Shown here: in pieces, positions 26,282 to 35,908 of the stretch
How the letters are laid out: each line of letters starts with the position of its first letter
Position numbering within the stretch: position 1 is the first letter of the stretch
Assembly: GCA_945861865.1 (NCBI GenBank)
Contig: CAMAWN010000005.1
Location: forward strand, 1 to 64,000
Source of the DNA: Candidatus Kuenenia stuttgartensis
GTDB taxonomy: Bacteria > Planctomycetota > Planctomycetia > Planctomycetales > Planctomycetaceae
Reading direction: 5' to 3'
DNA length: 64,000 nt
Position numbers and translations under genes: made by a program
The notes under the pieces: generated by a model
Seen by the model: the letters and a program-made list of their open reading frames with translations, nothing else
Databases searched by the model: none
Told to the model about the DNA's origin: nothing

Positions 26282-27691
26282 TCAAATCAATTCGCGAATC
26301 GGCAGTCCCTCGTCCAGCAAGTGCTGCGGGCGGCCTTGCGGGTCGGTGAGTGCAGTGCGATGCGGATCGATGCCGAGGTTGTGATAGATCGTGGCAAAGA
26401 CTTCTTTGTAGTGGACCGGCCGAGCAATCGCCGTGCTGGCGGTGCGGTCGGTTTCGCCGAGTGCAACTCCGCCGCGCAAGCCACCGCCGGCGAGGATCGC
26501 GGGGCCAACTTGCGGCCAGTGATGCCGGCCGCCGCTCTTCGGATCGACGCGCGGCGTGCGGCCGAACTCGCCCCAGGCGACGATCGTCACGTCGTTCAAC
26601 TGGCCACGTTGCTCAAGGTCCGTGATGAGCGCCGACAGGCCGTGGTCGACGATCGGCAGGACGTGTCGCATGCGAGGGAAGTTGTCCGAGTGCGTATCGA
26701 AGTCGCTGATCGACAGGCTGACACAGCGCACTCCCGCGTCGATCAAGCGTCGCGCGAGCAGAAACTTGCGAGTCGATTCCGGGCCTTCCGAGGTGAGGTT
26801 CGGCTGACCGGAAGTTTTCCGTAGCGTGTAATGATCGAGGACTCGTGGGTCTTCCTTGTTGAAGTCGAGCGCGTCGGCGAACCGACCGGAAGTCAGGATG
26901 CCGACCGCTTGCTGCGTGAAGCGATCCATTGCGGTCATCATGCCGGCGGCATCGACCTCGCGGCGGAACGAATCGAATTGGGCCAGCAACGTCGTTCGAT
27001 CGCTCAGCCGATCCACGTTGATCGCGCCATCGAGTTTCAGGCTCACCGAGTGATTCGCGCCCAAGCGAGCCAGTTCATTCTTCATACCCGGTTCGAGTTC
27101 TCTTGCGAACAGATGCGAGATGTCCGGTCGAAACGGTTGAAACGCCGGACCGAGAAATCCCGGCCGAGCACTATTCCGCACCAACGCTCGACCCTGCATC
27201 AGATCGACGAATGACGGAGCGGCATCGGACGTTGAACCGCACAGCTTCGAGACCACCGATCCTAGTGCCGGGCGGCCGCCGAGCGATTGCAATTCCTTGG
27301 CGACGAATCCGGACTGGCATTGAAACGCATCGTGAGCACCCGCCGATCCGACCAGCGACCGCACGAACGTGACTCGATCCGCGATGCTCGCCAGCTTCGG
27401 CAGCAGTTCGCAAATTTGGATGCCGGGGACGGCCGTCGCGATCGGCTGAAAGTCGCCGCGAATCTCGACCGGAGCCTGCGGCTTGAGATCAATCATGTCG
27501 AGCTGCGGCGGGCCACCGTCGAGATGCACAAAGATGACCGCTTTCGATGACGATCGCACGCCGGCAGATTCTTCGGCACGCAGCAGTTGAGCCAACGAAG
27601 TGACTGCTCCGCCGAAGACGCTCGTTCGGAGAAAGTCGCGACGGCTCGAAGCGGAGTCGTGTTGAAAGTCTGAATGTGTTTCCGAAGTCAT
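26282..27691 (-). CDS. DUF1501 protein with TAT signal (second of three)
   Basis: A 469-residue DUF1501 protein: TAT signal SRRDFLRTSVFGGAVTSL, then VIFVHLDGGPPQLDMIDLKP and the C-terminal GEFGRTPRVDPKSGGRHHWP. It differs clearly from the gene on either side, so this is an old duplication or independent recruitment, not a recent tandem copy. It probably forms an operon with the first copy, with which it has a 32-base gap. Confidence 0.9.
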   Translation of the reverse strand: MTSETHSDFQHDSASSRRDFLRTSVFGGAVTSLAQLLRAEESAGVRSSSKAVIFVHLDGGPPQLDMIDLKPQAPVEIRGDFQPIATAVPGIQICELLPKLASIADRVTFVRSLVGSAGAHDAFQCQSGFVAKELQSLGGRPALGSVVSKLCGSTSDAAPSFVDLMQGRALVRNSARPGFLGPAFQPFRPDISHLFARELEPGMKNELARLGANHSVSLKLDGAINVDRLSDRTTLLAQFDSFRREVDAAGMMTAMDRFTQQAVGILTSGRFADALDFNKEDPRVLDHYTLRKTSGQPNLTSEGPESTRKFLLARRLIDAGVRCVSLSISDFDTHSDNFPRMRHVLPIVDHGLSALITDLEQRGQLNDVTIVAWGEFGRTPRVDPKSGGRHHWPQVGPAILAGGGLRGGVALGETDRTASTAIARPVHYKEVFATIYHNLGIDPHRTALTDPQGRPQHLLDEGLPIRELI

Positions 27692-27962
27692 GAGCGTGAT
27701 GCCTCAGGGCACAGATCAATATCGGCTGAAACGTAGCAGACTCTATCGCCGAACTCGGTGTTCGTCACGCAGGATCTTTGTGGTCGATGCGAACGTAGAC
27801 CGGACCACACCTGCCAGCAGACCGCTCAACGCCACGTCACCCAATGCGTCTTCTTCGCCACCACACCTCCTGGCCTTTCCACGGTTGGCTAATTCTTGAA
27901 CCTGGGTGGCATGCCCTACTGTCACACTTGCCACAGGATGTGCTCGAAGGCGGGGGTGTCAC

Positions 27963-29381
27963 TCAGGCCAGTAACTTCTCCACGACACGCCCGGCGACAT
28001 CGGTCAGGCGGAAATCTCGGCCTTGATAGCGGAAGGTCAGTCGCTCGTGCTTGAGGCCGAGCAAGTGCAGCAACGTGGCGTGCAGGTCGTTGACGTGAAC
28101 CGGATCTTCGAGCACGCGCGCGCCCAAGTCGTCGGTCTTGCCGACGGTCACTCCGGGCCGAACTCCGCCGCCTGCCAGCCAGACCGTATAGGCGTCCTTC
28201 TGATGATCGCGACCAGGATTCCCCGCTTGGTCGTTTTCGTCGGAGCCTTGCAGCATCGGCGTGCGGCCGAACTCGGCTCCCCAGACGATCAGCGTTTCGT
28301 CGAGCAGTCCGCGTTGCCGGAGATCGCGAATCAACGCGGCGATCGGCTGATCGACTTGCCGGCACTTGTTCGGCAGCGCCTCGAAGACGTTGCCGTGATG
28401 GTCCCAGCCTTCGTCCATCAATTGCACAAATCGAACGCCTCGCTCGACCAATCGCCGAGCCAGCAGACAGTTGTTGGCGAACGACGCTTTGCCGGGCGTG
28501 GCTCCGTACATTTCCAATGTCGTCTTGGTCTCGCCGGATAATTCCATCAGTTCGGGCACAGAGGTCTGCATCCGAAACGCGAGTTCGTACTGCGCGATGC
28601 GAGTCGCGATCTCCGGGTCGCCGACCTCGGCCAACTGTCGCTGATTGAGCGATTGCACCGCGTCGATGATGCGGCGCCGACCGGTCGAGTCGATGCCGTC
28701 CGGGTTCGAGAGAAACAAGACCGGTTCGCCTTGGGTGCGGAATTCGACCCCTTGATGCACACTCGGCAAAAAGCCGTTGCCCCACAGCGCGTTGCCGGCA
28801 CCGGCGAGTGCTCCGGTCATCATCACGACGAACGTTGGCAGGTTTTCGTTCGCGCTGCCCAAGCCGTAACTGACCCACGAGCCGAAGCTCGGCCGGCCGA
28901 AACGTCCGAAGCCCGAATGAAAAAACAACTGCGCCGGTCCGTGATTGATGAGCTCCGTGTGCAGCGACTTCACGACCGTGATCTCGTCCGCGACGGTGCT
29001 CAGATGCGGCAGCAGTTCGGAAAATTCGAGGCCGCTGTCGCCGTGCTTCGCGAATCGAAATCGCGTCCCCAACAACGAAGGGTGCCCGCGCAGAAACGCG
29101 AACCGCTGCCCTTCGAGCAGATGTTTCGGACACGGCTGTCGGTCGTGCTTTTGCAGTTCCGGCTTGAAGTCGAACAGGTCCAACTGCGACGGCGCACCGA
29201 CCATGTGCAGAAAGATGACATGCTTCGCTCGCGCGGGAAGATGCGGCAACGAGTTGCTCGCCGCGTCAGCCGCAGAGACATCGCGATTCAGCAAGCTGGA
29301 CAGCGCGATGCCGCCGATGCCGATGCTTGACCGGCCCAGCAGCACGCGGCGTGTCATGGAATTGAGATTCGGCTTCCGCAT
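27963..29381 (-). CDS. DUF1501 protein (third of three)
   Basis: A 472-residue DUF1501 protein. N-terminus [16 protein letters not shown] is TAT-like; the family start is [20 protein letters not shown] and the end signature [16 protein letters not shown], with [12 protein letters not shown] 29381 gives the longest signal; ATG 29357 is an alternative. It is separated from the second copy by 271 bases with no supported gene. No cytochrome/PSD1 partner lies beside any of the three. Confidence 0.9.
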   Translation of the reverse strand: MRKPNLNSMTRRVLLGRSSIGIGGIALSSLLNRDVSAADAASNSLPHLPARAKHVIFLHMVGAPSQLDLFDFKPELQKHDRQPCPKHLLEGQRFAFLRGHPSLLGTRFRFAKHGDSGLEFSELLPHLSTVADEITVVKSLHTELINHGPAQLFFHSGFGRFGRPSFGSWVSYGLGSANENLPTFVVMMTGALAGAGNALWGNGFLPSVHQGVEFRTQGEPVLFLSNPDGIDSTGRRRIIDAVQSLNQRQLAEVGDPEIATRIAQYELAFRMQTSVPELMELSGETKTTLEMYGATPGKASFANNCLLARRLVERGVRFVQLMDEGWDHHGNVFEALPNKCRQVDQPIAALIRDLRQRGLLDETLIVWGAEFGRTPMLQGSDENDQAGNPGRDHQKDAYTVWLAGGGVRPGVTVGKTDDLGARVLEDPVHVNDLHATLLHLLGLKHERLTFRYQGRDFRLTDVAGRVVEKLLA

Positions 29382-29473
29382 ACGATGGCTTGCAATCCTG
29401 AAGCGTGAGTCCAATCAACGGCGGCAGCGTAGCACTCGTCGGTCTCGCGCGGGAGCGTGCCAGAGCCACCCGT

Positions 29474-30358
29474 ATGACTGCGACGTGCGTCGACTTCAAA
29501 GTTCTCATGCCGTTGGCCGAGGCGATCCGCCGCTCGTGCGTGTTGGAAGCTTCGGCCGCGAAGCCGGGCAACGTGCATCCGCGAGCGTCCTTTACCGATC
29601 TGACGTTTGAGGATTTCGTGCATTCGGCCGAGGCGGCCTCACCGGTATTGGGTCGCGCCGCGGAGTTGGGAGTCGGCCGAGCGGCCTTTCAAGCGATCGA
29701 GGCGACTCGCGCAGTGGTCTCGTCGAACACAAATCTTGGGATCGTGTTGTTGATCGCGCCGTTGGCGGCGGTCCCGTTGAATCGGTCGCTGCGAGAGGGC
29801 ATCGGCGACGTGCTCGACCGTTTGACTCGAGACGATGCGGCGTGGGTCTATCGCGCGATTCGATTGGCTCAGCCGGGAGGTCTCGGCACGGCGAACGATC
29901 AAGACATTGCAAACGAACCCACGGAAACGTTGCTGGAGGTGATGACTCTGGCGGCCGATCGTGACGGCGTCGCGGCGCAGTACGCGAATGGTTTTTCCTG
30001 GGTCTTGGACGAAGGCTTGCCGTTCTTGGCTTCGGTGGGCCAGGAATTCGGGCAACACTGGGAGTCAGCGATCATCGAACTGCACCTGCGGCTGCTGGCC
30101 AATCATCCCGACACGCTGATCGCTCGCAAGTGCGGCGAGTCGGTCGCGGCGGAAGCCTCGCGGCTGGCACGTCGATGCTTGCCAGAACGTACCGGGAAAC
30201 CGCTCGAATCGGGGGAGCGAACTCGCCGGATCGGCGAGTTCGACCAGTGGTTGCGAGCCGATGGTCACCGCCGCAATCCAGGCACAACCGCCGATCTCGT
30301 TGCCGCGTGCCTCTTCGCCGCGATCCGAGAGCGGGCGATCGAAGTCGTCACGCCTTGA
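29474..30358 (+). CDS. CitG-like triphosphoribosyl-dephospho-CoA synthase family protein
   Basis: A 294-residue cytosolic protein. It has family motifs ASAAKPGNVHP near the start, SSNTNLGIVLLIAPLA (nucleotide-binding loop) and the C-terminal HRRNPGTTADLVAAC. CitG/MdcB condense ATP and dephospho-CoA to make the prosthetic group of citrate or malonate enzymes. No citrate lyase or malonate decarboxylase genes are nearby, and planctomycetes and methylotrophs carry a CitG branch associated with tetrahydromethanopterin genes; that branch is the better guess. ATG 29474 is preferred over upstream TTG/GTG. It is divergent from the DUF1501 genes. Confidence 0.8.
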   Translation: MTATCVDFKVLMPLAEAIRRSCVLEASAAKPGNVHPRASFTDLTFEDFVHSAEAASPVLGRAAELGVGRAAFQAIEATRAVVSSNTNLGIVLLIAPLAAVPLNRSLREGIGDVLDRLTRDDAAWVYRAIRLAQPGGLGTANDQDIANEPTETLLEVMTLAADRDGVAAQYANGFSWVLDEGLPFLASVGQEFGQHWESAIIELHLRLLANHPDTLIARKCGESVAAEASRLARRCLPERTGKPLESGERTRRIGEFDQWLRADGHRRNPGTTADLVAACLFAAIRERAIEVVTP

Positions 30359-30374
30359 ACGCATCGGCGTCCGC

Positions 30375-31553
30375 TCAATGTTGGTTGACACGCCTCAGCA
30401 TGAACAGCCCGGCGATCGCGACCAGAATGTTGGCACTCCACATGGCCCAGACGGGATTGGCCGTTCCCGTGCTCGAAAGATTCTTGGCGAGCAAGACCAA
30501 CGGATAATAGCCCAGCAGGATCGGCAGAAAGCAGACCATGAAGTTCGTCAGAAACTGCCGCTTGGCCTGTAGCACGGCGTACGGACTGCCCACGAGAACG
30601 AAGAAAAAGCAACTGCACGCCATCGCGAACCGGAATTGCACTTCGGTCTTTTGGCCGTTGTAGGCTCTTCGATTGGTACGCATTCGTTTGTCGAGCTGGG
30701 TGAGCGAGCCGTTTTGGAGCACCTTGAAATTTCCGGTGGCGAGCGCGAAAGCGGTTTCGATTTCGCGTCGGCATCGCAAGTTCTCTTGCTGAGCCTCCAG
30801 TGAATCAAGTTCGCTGCGCAGTTCACGGACATCGACATGGCGAGCTTTCGGAGCTTGCTTTCCAATCTGTAACGGAAAGGCTTGTTCGAACTCATCGAGC
30901 TTACTTCGGCCTTGGCCTGGCACATCGAGCACCACCTGCGAGAACTTCACGATCACCTGCTGCTGTTCCAGGTCGAATCGGACAAGTTCCGCTTCTTGTG
31001 CTTGCGCAGTCAACCGTTGTTTTCCCTTGGGAGCGTATCGAAAGGTGGGTCGAATGAGTTTTCCGTCGGCGCTGACGTCGCGGACCGAGATGACATAGCC
31101 GTCGATTGTGATTTGATTCTGATTCCTCAACATGTCGAGCACGATGTCCTTCATGCCCGCGGCGACGATGTGTTGGATTTTCGATTCCGCCCAAGGGATG
31201 ACTTGGTCGGTCAACAACAGCGACCCGACACTCATCACCGCCCCCAGAAACAGCGACGGAGCCAACAGCGACATGATGCTGATCCCCGCGGCTTTGGCGG
31301 CCGTGATTTCCTGATCTCCGGCCATCCGGCCGTAGACCACGCACACGCTCAGCAGCAGTGTTGCTGGAATCGTGTACGGCACGAGGCTGGGAATCAGATA
31401 CGGCAACACTTGCAACACTTGCAGCGGCCCCAGTCCGCGCTCAGTAATCTGCTGAAATACGCCCAAGAAACCCAGCAGCACCGTCAAGACGCTGAGCACA
31501 AACACGAACACGCGCAACAACTCACCCAGAATGTAACGCTGCAACAACCGCAT
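30375..31553 (-). CDS. LptF/LptG family permease (YjgP/YjgQ)
   Basis: A 392-residue inner-membrane protein: N-terminal MRLLQRYILGELLRVF and following two helices match LptF/LptG, with a central ~180-residue periplasmic domain and three C-terminal helices ending in a short charged tail. LptF and LptG are the membrane subunits of the ABC exporter that moves lipopolysaccharide to the outer membrane. Only one copy is present here and no lptB is near, so it may pair with a distant partner. Which of F or G cannot be told. Confidence 0.82.
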   Translation of the reverse strand: MRLLQRYILGELLRVFVFVLSVLTVLLGFLGVFQQITERGLGPLQVLQVLPYLIPSLVPYTIPATLLLSVCVVYGRMAGDQEITAAKAAGISIMSLLAPSLFLGAVMSVGSLLLTDQVIPWAESKIQHIVAAGMKDIVLDMLRNQNQITIDGYVISVRDVSADGKLIRPTFRYAPKGKQRLTAQAQEAELVRFDLEQQQVIVKFSQVVLDVPGQGRSKLDEFEQAFPLQIGKQAPKARHVDVRELRSELDSLEAQQENLRCRREIETAFALATGNFKVLQNGSLTQLDKRMRTNRRAYNGQKTEVQFRFAMACSCFFFVLVGSPYAVLQAKRQFLTNFMVCFLPILLGYYPLVLLAKNLSSTGTANPVWAMWSANILVAIAGLFMLRRVNQH

Positions 31554-31786
31554 CGAAGTTTTCAGCCTCCAGCGCGGCCGTATAGGTCAGCCGCCGTGAA
31601 ACGGTCAAGGCGTGTTGGTGGCAGCCGAGACCAAGGTGTCTGGTTCCGCTTCTGAAGGAATTGACGGCAATTGAACATGGCTCGATTGCGTCATCCAACA
31701 TTCATCGCTGCTGGAGCGTGATCGCTCGGCTTGTTAGCCTTTACGACGTCGAGTTTGCTCTCATTCCCGTCCCAGGAGATCCAATC

Positions 31787-33259
31787 ATGGTCGCGACTGC
31801 TGAAGCCAAATTTGCTGCTCCGAAAATTCGTCAAACCAACATGTTGATCAACGGCAAGTGGGTCGAATCCCGCAGCGGCAAGCGGTTCAAGACGATCAAC
31901 CCGGTCGACGAATCCGTGATCGCGGAAGTGGCCGAGGGGGATTCCGCTGACGTCGATGCCGCCGTGAAGGCCGCGCGAGCTGCGTTTGAAACCGGGCCGT
32001 GGTCGAAGATGGATGCTCGCGACCGAGGCCGCTTGATGAACAAGCTCGCCGATTTGATGGAAGCGAATCTCGATGAACTGGCCGCACTCGAATCGCTCGA
32101 CAACGGCAAACCGATCAGCGATGCGCGGGCCGCTGACTTGCCGCTGTCGATCGACTGCATCCGCTACTACGCCGGCTGGGCCGACAAGCTCACCGGCGAC
32201 ACGATTCCGATTCGCGGCAATTATTTTTGCTACACGCGCCGCGAGCCGGTCGGCGTTGTTGGCCAAATCATCCCGTGGAATTTTCCGCTGCTGATGGCGG
32301 CGTGGAAGTGGGGGCCGGCTCTGGCCGCCGGTTGCACAATCCTCATGAAGCCGGCCGAGCAAACGCCGCTCACCTGCTTGCGGTTGGCCGAACTCGCTCA
32401 AGAGGCGGGCATCCCCGATGGCGTCATCAACGTCATCCCCGGTTTCGGAGCGACCGGAGCCGCGATGGTGAAGCATCCGGGGATCGACAAGATCGCTTTC
32501 ACCGGCCACTACGAGACCGCACAAAAAATCATGGTCGACGCCGCCAGCACGCTGAAGCGACTGACGTTTGAACTGGGTGGCAAAAGCCCGAACGTGGTCT
32601 TCGCCGACGCCGACCTCGACGCTGCCGTCGCCGGGGCCGAGTTCGGTTTGTTCTTCAATCAAGGCCAGTGCTGCTGTGCCGGCAGCCGGCTGTTCGTCGA
32701 GCAATCGGTCCACGACAAATTTGTCGACAAGATGCTCACCAGCGCGAAGGCCCGACGGCTCGGCGACCCGTTCGATCCGAACACGACGCAAGGCCCGCAG
32801 GTCGATTCGGATCAGTTCCACAAAATCATGTCGTACATCGACAAGGGCAAATCGGAAGGAGCCACGTGCCTGACCGGCGGCAGCCGATTCGGCAACAAGG
32901 GCTACTTCATCGAACCGACGATCTTCACCGGCGTGACCGACGAGATGGCGATTGCCAAAGACGAAATCTTCGGCCCCGTGATGAGCATCCTGCCGTTCCA
33001 AGGGATGGACGAGATCATCACTCGCGCAAACAGCACGCAGTACGGCCTCGCCGCCGCCGTGTGGACCAAGGACGTGCAGAAAGCTCACCACTTCGCCGCC
33101 AGCGTCCGCGCCGGCACGGTGTGGGTGAACTGCTACGACGTCTTCGACGCCGCCGCCCCCTTCGGCGGTTTCAAGATGAGCGGCATGGGCCGCGAACTCG
33201 GAGCCGCCGCCCTCGCCAACTACACCGAATCGAAGACCGTGACGGTGAATTTGGGATAG
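31787..33259 (+). CDS. NAD(P)-dependent aldehyde dehydrogenase
   Basis: A 490-residue enzyme oxidising aldehydes to acids. Seen: the [19 protein letters not shown] Asn-containing block, the FELGGKSPN catalytic Glu motif and the nucleophile in [12 protein letters not shown] (three adjacent cysteines, the middle being the likely catalytic one). ATG 31787 has AGGAGAT eight bases upstream; the longer open frame back to 31661 is not needed. It is related to betaine- or retinaldehyde-type ALDH1 enzymes. It is monocistronic; a 230-base upstream gap separates it from the divergent permease gene. Confidence 0.92.
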   Translation: MVATAEAKFAAPKIRQTNMLINGKWVESRSGKRFKTINPVDESVIAEVAEGDSADVDAAVKAARAAFETGPWSKMDARDRGRLMNKLADLMEANLDELAALESLDNGKPISDARAADLPLSIDCIRYYAGWADKLTGDTIPIRGNYFCYTRREPVGVVGQIIPWNFPLLMAAWKWGPALAAGCTILMKPAEQTPLTCLRLAELAQEAGIPDGVINVIPGFGATGAAMVKHPGIDKIAFTGHYETAQKIMVDAASTLKRLTFELGGKSPNVVFADADLDAAVAGAEFGLFFNQGQCCCAGSRLFVEQSVHDKFVDKMLTSAKARRLGDPFDPNTTQGPQVDSDQFHKIMSYIDKGKSEGATCLTGGSRFGNKGYFIEPTIFTGVTDEMAIAKDEIFGPVMSILPFQGMDEIITRANSTQYGLAAAVWTKDVQKAHHFAASVRAGTVWVNCYDVFDAAAPFGGFKMSGMGRELGAAALANYTESKTVTVNLG

Positions 33260-33262
33260 GTT

Positions 33263-33579
33263 GAGGTGGAAGCGGAGTTCCGAAATCGAGAGTTTCTTCT
33301 GGGGCAATCCGTTGGTACTGGCGTCTGCCGGCATCGCGAGCAGTTATTCAAAATCCTCGGAGACGAAGCTGGACTGAGCGTCGTGATCGCGCGAGGCAAT
33401 CTCGGGACCGCAGAAAAGCAGTCGGCCATGTCTGGAACGAGCGGACCATCACCGATGGGAAAAAGCGGATCGTGGATTGCATGAACCCCCAAGGCGGTTT
33501 TGATTTTCCCGAAACGACCGCGGACGTCGCGGCGAAGTACCTCACGGTCGAGAACGAGGTTTTCTATCCAGCCAAGTAG
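33263..33579 (+). pseudogene. Frameshifted transglutaminase-like remnant
   Basis: The frame starting near 33266 encodes REFLLGQSVGTGVCRHREQ and LFKILGDEAGLSVVIARGNL, the beginning of a transglutaminase-like cysteine protease fold, with the nucleophile Cys in GVCRHRE. From about 33420 another frame continues GHVWNERTITDGKKRIVDC and MNPQGGFDFPET, the His and Asp half of the same fold, to TAG 33577. The 5' part is also missing, because the ALDH gene ends immediately before. This is a decayed, 5'-truncated copy. Function lost; the original role is unknown. Confidence 0.75.
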
Positions 33580-33728
33580 GGATCGTTCACCTTCCGTGTT
33601 GTCAGAATTGACAGACGTGCTTGTGACTGGAGTTGCTGGAGTCCTACAATCTTTCGCGAGATCGTTCAAGATTTTCGATGGCTCGTCTCCGACTGGCGGA
33701 ATCGTGAGCGATTGATCGCAGAGGGCAG

Positions 33729-35177
33729 ATGATGGACTTGCGCGGCAACGGTTCGGTTCTGCTGGTCTCGTGCTACGAGCTAGGGCACCAACCAATTGGT
33801 GTCGCCATGCCGTTGGGATTTCTGCGGCGCGCGGGCTATTTGCCAGTCGCGAACGATATTGCCGTCGAGAAGTTTGACGCAGAAATTGCGGCACGGGCGA
33901 GATTTGTCGGGATCTCCGTCCCCATGCACACAGCGATGCGGCTGGGTGTGCGGGTCATCGAGCGGTTGCGCGAGATCAATCCGCATTGCCACATTTGTTG
34001 CTACGGACTCTATGCCGCGTTGAACTCCGAATACCTGCTGACCCACGGCGCGGACTCGTGCATTGGTGGCGAATACGAAGGTCCGCTAGTCGCGCTGGTC
34101 GAGTCGCTGGAATCCAATTCTGCTGCTCCCGTCGCGGGAGTGATTCGTCATCAGCAACCGGGGGGGCCGAATCTCGTGCGGTTGCCGTTTGCGTTCCCCG
34201 AACGAGATGCTTTGCCGGCTCTCGATCAGTATGCGCAGTTGGAACACAACGGCCAGCGTCGGACGGCCGGGTACGTCGAAGCCAGTCGCGGCTGTTTGCA
34301 TTTGTGTACTCACTGCCCGATCCCGCCGGTGTACGAAGGCCGGTTCTTCACTGTGCCGCCTGAGGTTGTGCTGGAAGACATTCGCCGCCAAGTGCATGCC
34401 GGGGCCACTCATATCACGTTTGGCGATCCCGACTTTTTGAACGGTCCCAAGCATTCGTTACGGGTTGTCCGCGCGATGCACGCCGAGTTTCCGACGCTCA
34501 CCTTCGATTTCACGGCCAAGGTCGAACACCTCTTGCATCGCGGGGAAGATTTGCCCGAATTCGCCGCCGCCGGTTGCTTGTTCATCATCTCGGCCGTGGA
34601 ATCGCTCAGCGAAAAAGTGCTGCGGATTTTTGACAAGCAACACACGCGAGAAGACGTCACCACCGCGCTGAAGATCGTGCGTGACGCGGGCATCGCGTTG
34701 CGGCCGACATGGGTCGTGTTCACGCCTTGGACGACGCGGGAAGATTACTGCGAAGTGCTGGACTTCATCGAAGCCAACGGCCTGATCGATCACGTTGATC
34801 CGGTCCAGTACGCGATCCGGTTGTTGATCCCGCCCGGTTCTTGGCTGGCCGAACATCCGGAGACCTTGCCGCATCGCGGGCCGTTGGACGAAGCCGCCTT
34901 CAGCTACCGTTGGACGCATCCCGATCCGCAAATGGACTCCTTGCAAAAAGCGGTGGCGCGATTGGTCGAAGAAGCCACTCGCGCGGGCGAGGACACCGCG
35001 ACGACGTTTTACCGCGTGTCCGATTTGGCTCACGAGCGACAACCCCCGGTCGTCATTCGCTCGCTGCCGCTGGATCGCCGGAAAGCTCCTCGACTGACCG
35101 AATCCTGGTTCTGCTGAGCGGAACCAACCGAGGGTCAGTTGGACCCTCTCAGCAACAGTACGACGAATATGTTTTAG
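33729..35177 (+). CDS. B12-binding radical SAM selenoprotein with CUAEP tail
   Basis: Reading TGA 35115-35117 as selenocysteine, the protein is 482 residues with Sec463 and ends at TAG 35175. Residues about 10-125 form a cobalamin-binding-like alpha/beta domain (VLLVSCYELGHQPIG start). The radical SAM cluster is CLHLCTHC (C189, C193, C196). The tail FCUAEP places Sec in a Cys-Sec-Ala-Glu-Pro end, known from the 'CUAEP/CCAEP-tail' radical SAM family. It is the first gene of an eight-gene operon; DUF169 starts 15 bases later. Inference: an S-adenosylmethionine radical enzyme, possibly methylating or rearranging a small substrate, with the tail as a redox or metal ligand. Confidence 0.88.
35130..35148 (+). 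promoter_or_regulatory. SECIS-like hairpin of the radical SAM selenoprotein
   Basis: Perfect 7-bp stem GAGGGTC/GACCCTC, loop AGTTG (G at loop position 2). The loop begins 20 nt after the TGA. This meets the bacterial SECIS pattern of a G within the first two loop bases at about 16-37 nt spacing. Confidence 0.7.
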
Positions 35178-35192
35178 TCCTTGGACCCTCTC

Positions 35193-35879
35193 ATGAGCTC
35201 AGCAACACAGGTGATGGAGTTATTGTCTTTGCGGACACAACCGGTGGCGATCAAGTTTCAAGACAGGGCACCAGCAGGCGTGCCGCGGATCGAGTCAGCC
35301 GCGTTAGCCGGTTGCACTTATTGGAAGTCAGCGGCTGATGGGCACACCTTCTTCACGGAAGCGTCGGACCACTACGGCTGCCCAATCGGCTCGTACACGC
35401 ACGGCATCGACTTGCCTGCGGAAACCGCGAAGGAATTGGAGGGGCTGGTCGGCACGATGGTGCAACTCGAATACATCAACATGGCGGAAGTTCCTGGGAT
35501 ACCACGGCGAGGGGAGCCGTTCGGCGTTGCAATCTATGCCCCGCTGACGACTGCGGCGTTTGCTCCCGATGTTGTCCTGGTATCTGGCAACGCGAAACAG
35601 ATGATGTTGCTCGCCGAAGCGGCGCACTTGGCGGGTTTCGATTGCGACTCGTCGATGGTCGGCCGTCCCACTTGTGCGGCGATCCCGGCGGTGATGCAAT
35701 CCGGACGCACGGCGACCAACCTGGGTTGCATCGGCAACCGCGTTTACACGGAATTACCGGACGACGAACTGTACTTCGCCATCGCCGGGACACAGTTTGA
35801 AAAGATCGTCGAAAAACTCGTGACCATCGCACACGCCAATTGCGAATTGGAAAAGTTCCATCGCGGGCGCGTGGCGTGA
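35193..35879 (+). CDS. DUF169 domain protein
   Basis: A 228-residue soluble protein of the DUF169 family. Typical features are LRTQPVAIKF near the start, a Cys-rich early block (GCTYWKSAADG, DHYGCPIGSYTHG) and later VLVSGNAKQMMLLAEA and GRPTCAAIPAVM. The five or more conserved cysteines and histidines suggest metal or redox chemistry, although the family function is unknown. It lies 15 bases after the Sec radical SAM gene and 29 bases before the Sec-Sec HMA-like gene, so it is part of the selenoprotein operon. No Shine-Dalgarno is evident at ATG 35193. Confidence 0.85.
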   Translation: MSSATQVMELLSLRTQPVAIKFQDRAPAGVPRIESAALAGCTYWKSAADGHTFFTEASDHYGCPIGSYTHGIDLPAETAKELEGLVGTMVQLEYINMAEVPGIPRRGEPFGVAIYAPLTTAAFAPDVVLVSGNAKQMMLLAEAAHLAGFDCDSSMVGRPTCAAIPAVMQSGRTATNLGCIGNRVYTELPDDELYFAIAGTQFEKIVEKLVTIAHANCELEKFHRGRVA

Positions 35880-35908
35880 AATCAACTCTCAATCAAGGGG
35901 ATCAAATC

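Noticed and set aside
27743-27934. Short minus-strand frame between the second and third DUF1501 genes
   Set aside because: No coding character or ribosome site; this 271-base gap holds nothing I can support.
33729-35117. Radical SAM ending at TGA 35115 as an ordinary 462-residue protein
   Set aside because: The tail CUAEP and the SECIS-like hairpin after the TGA favour read-through.
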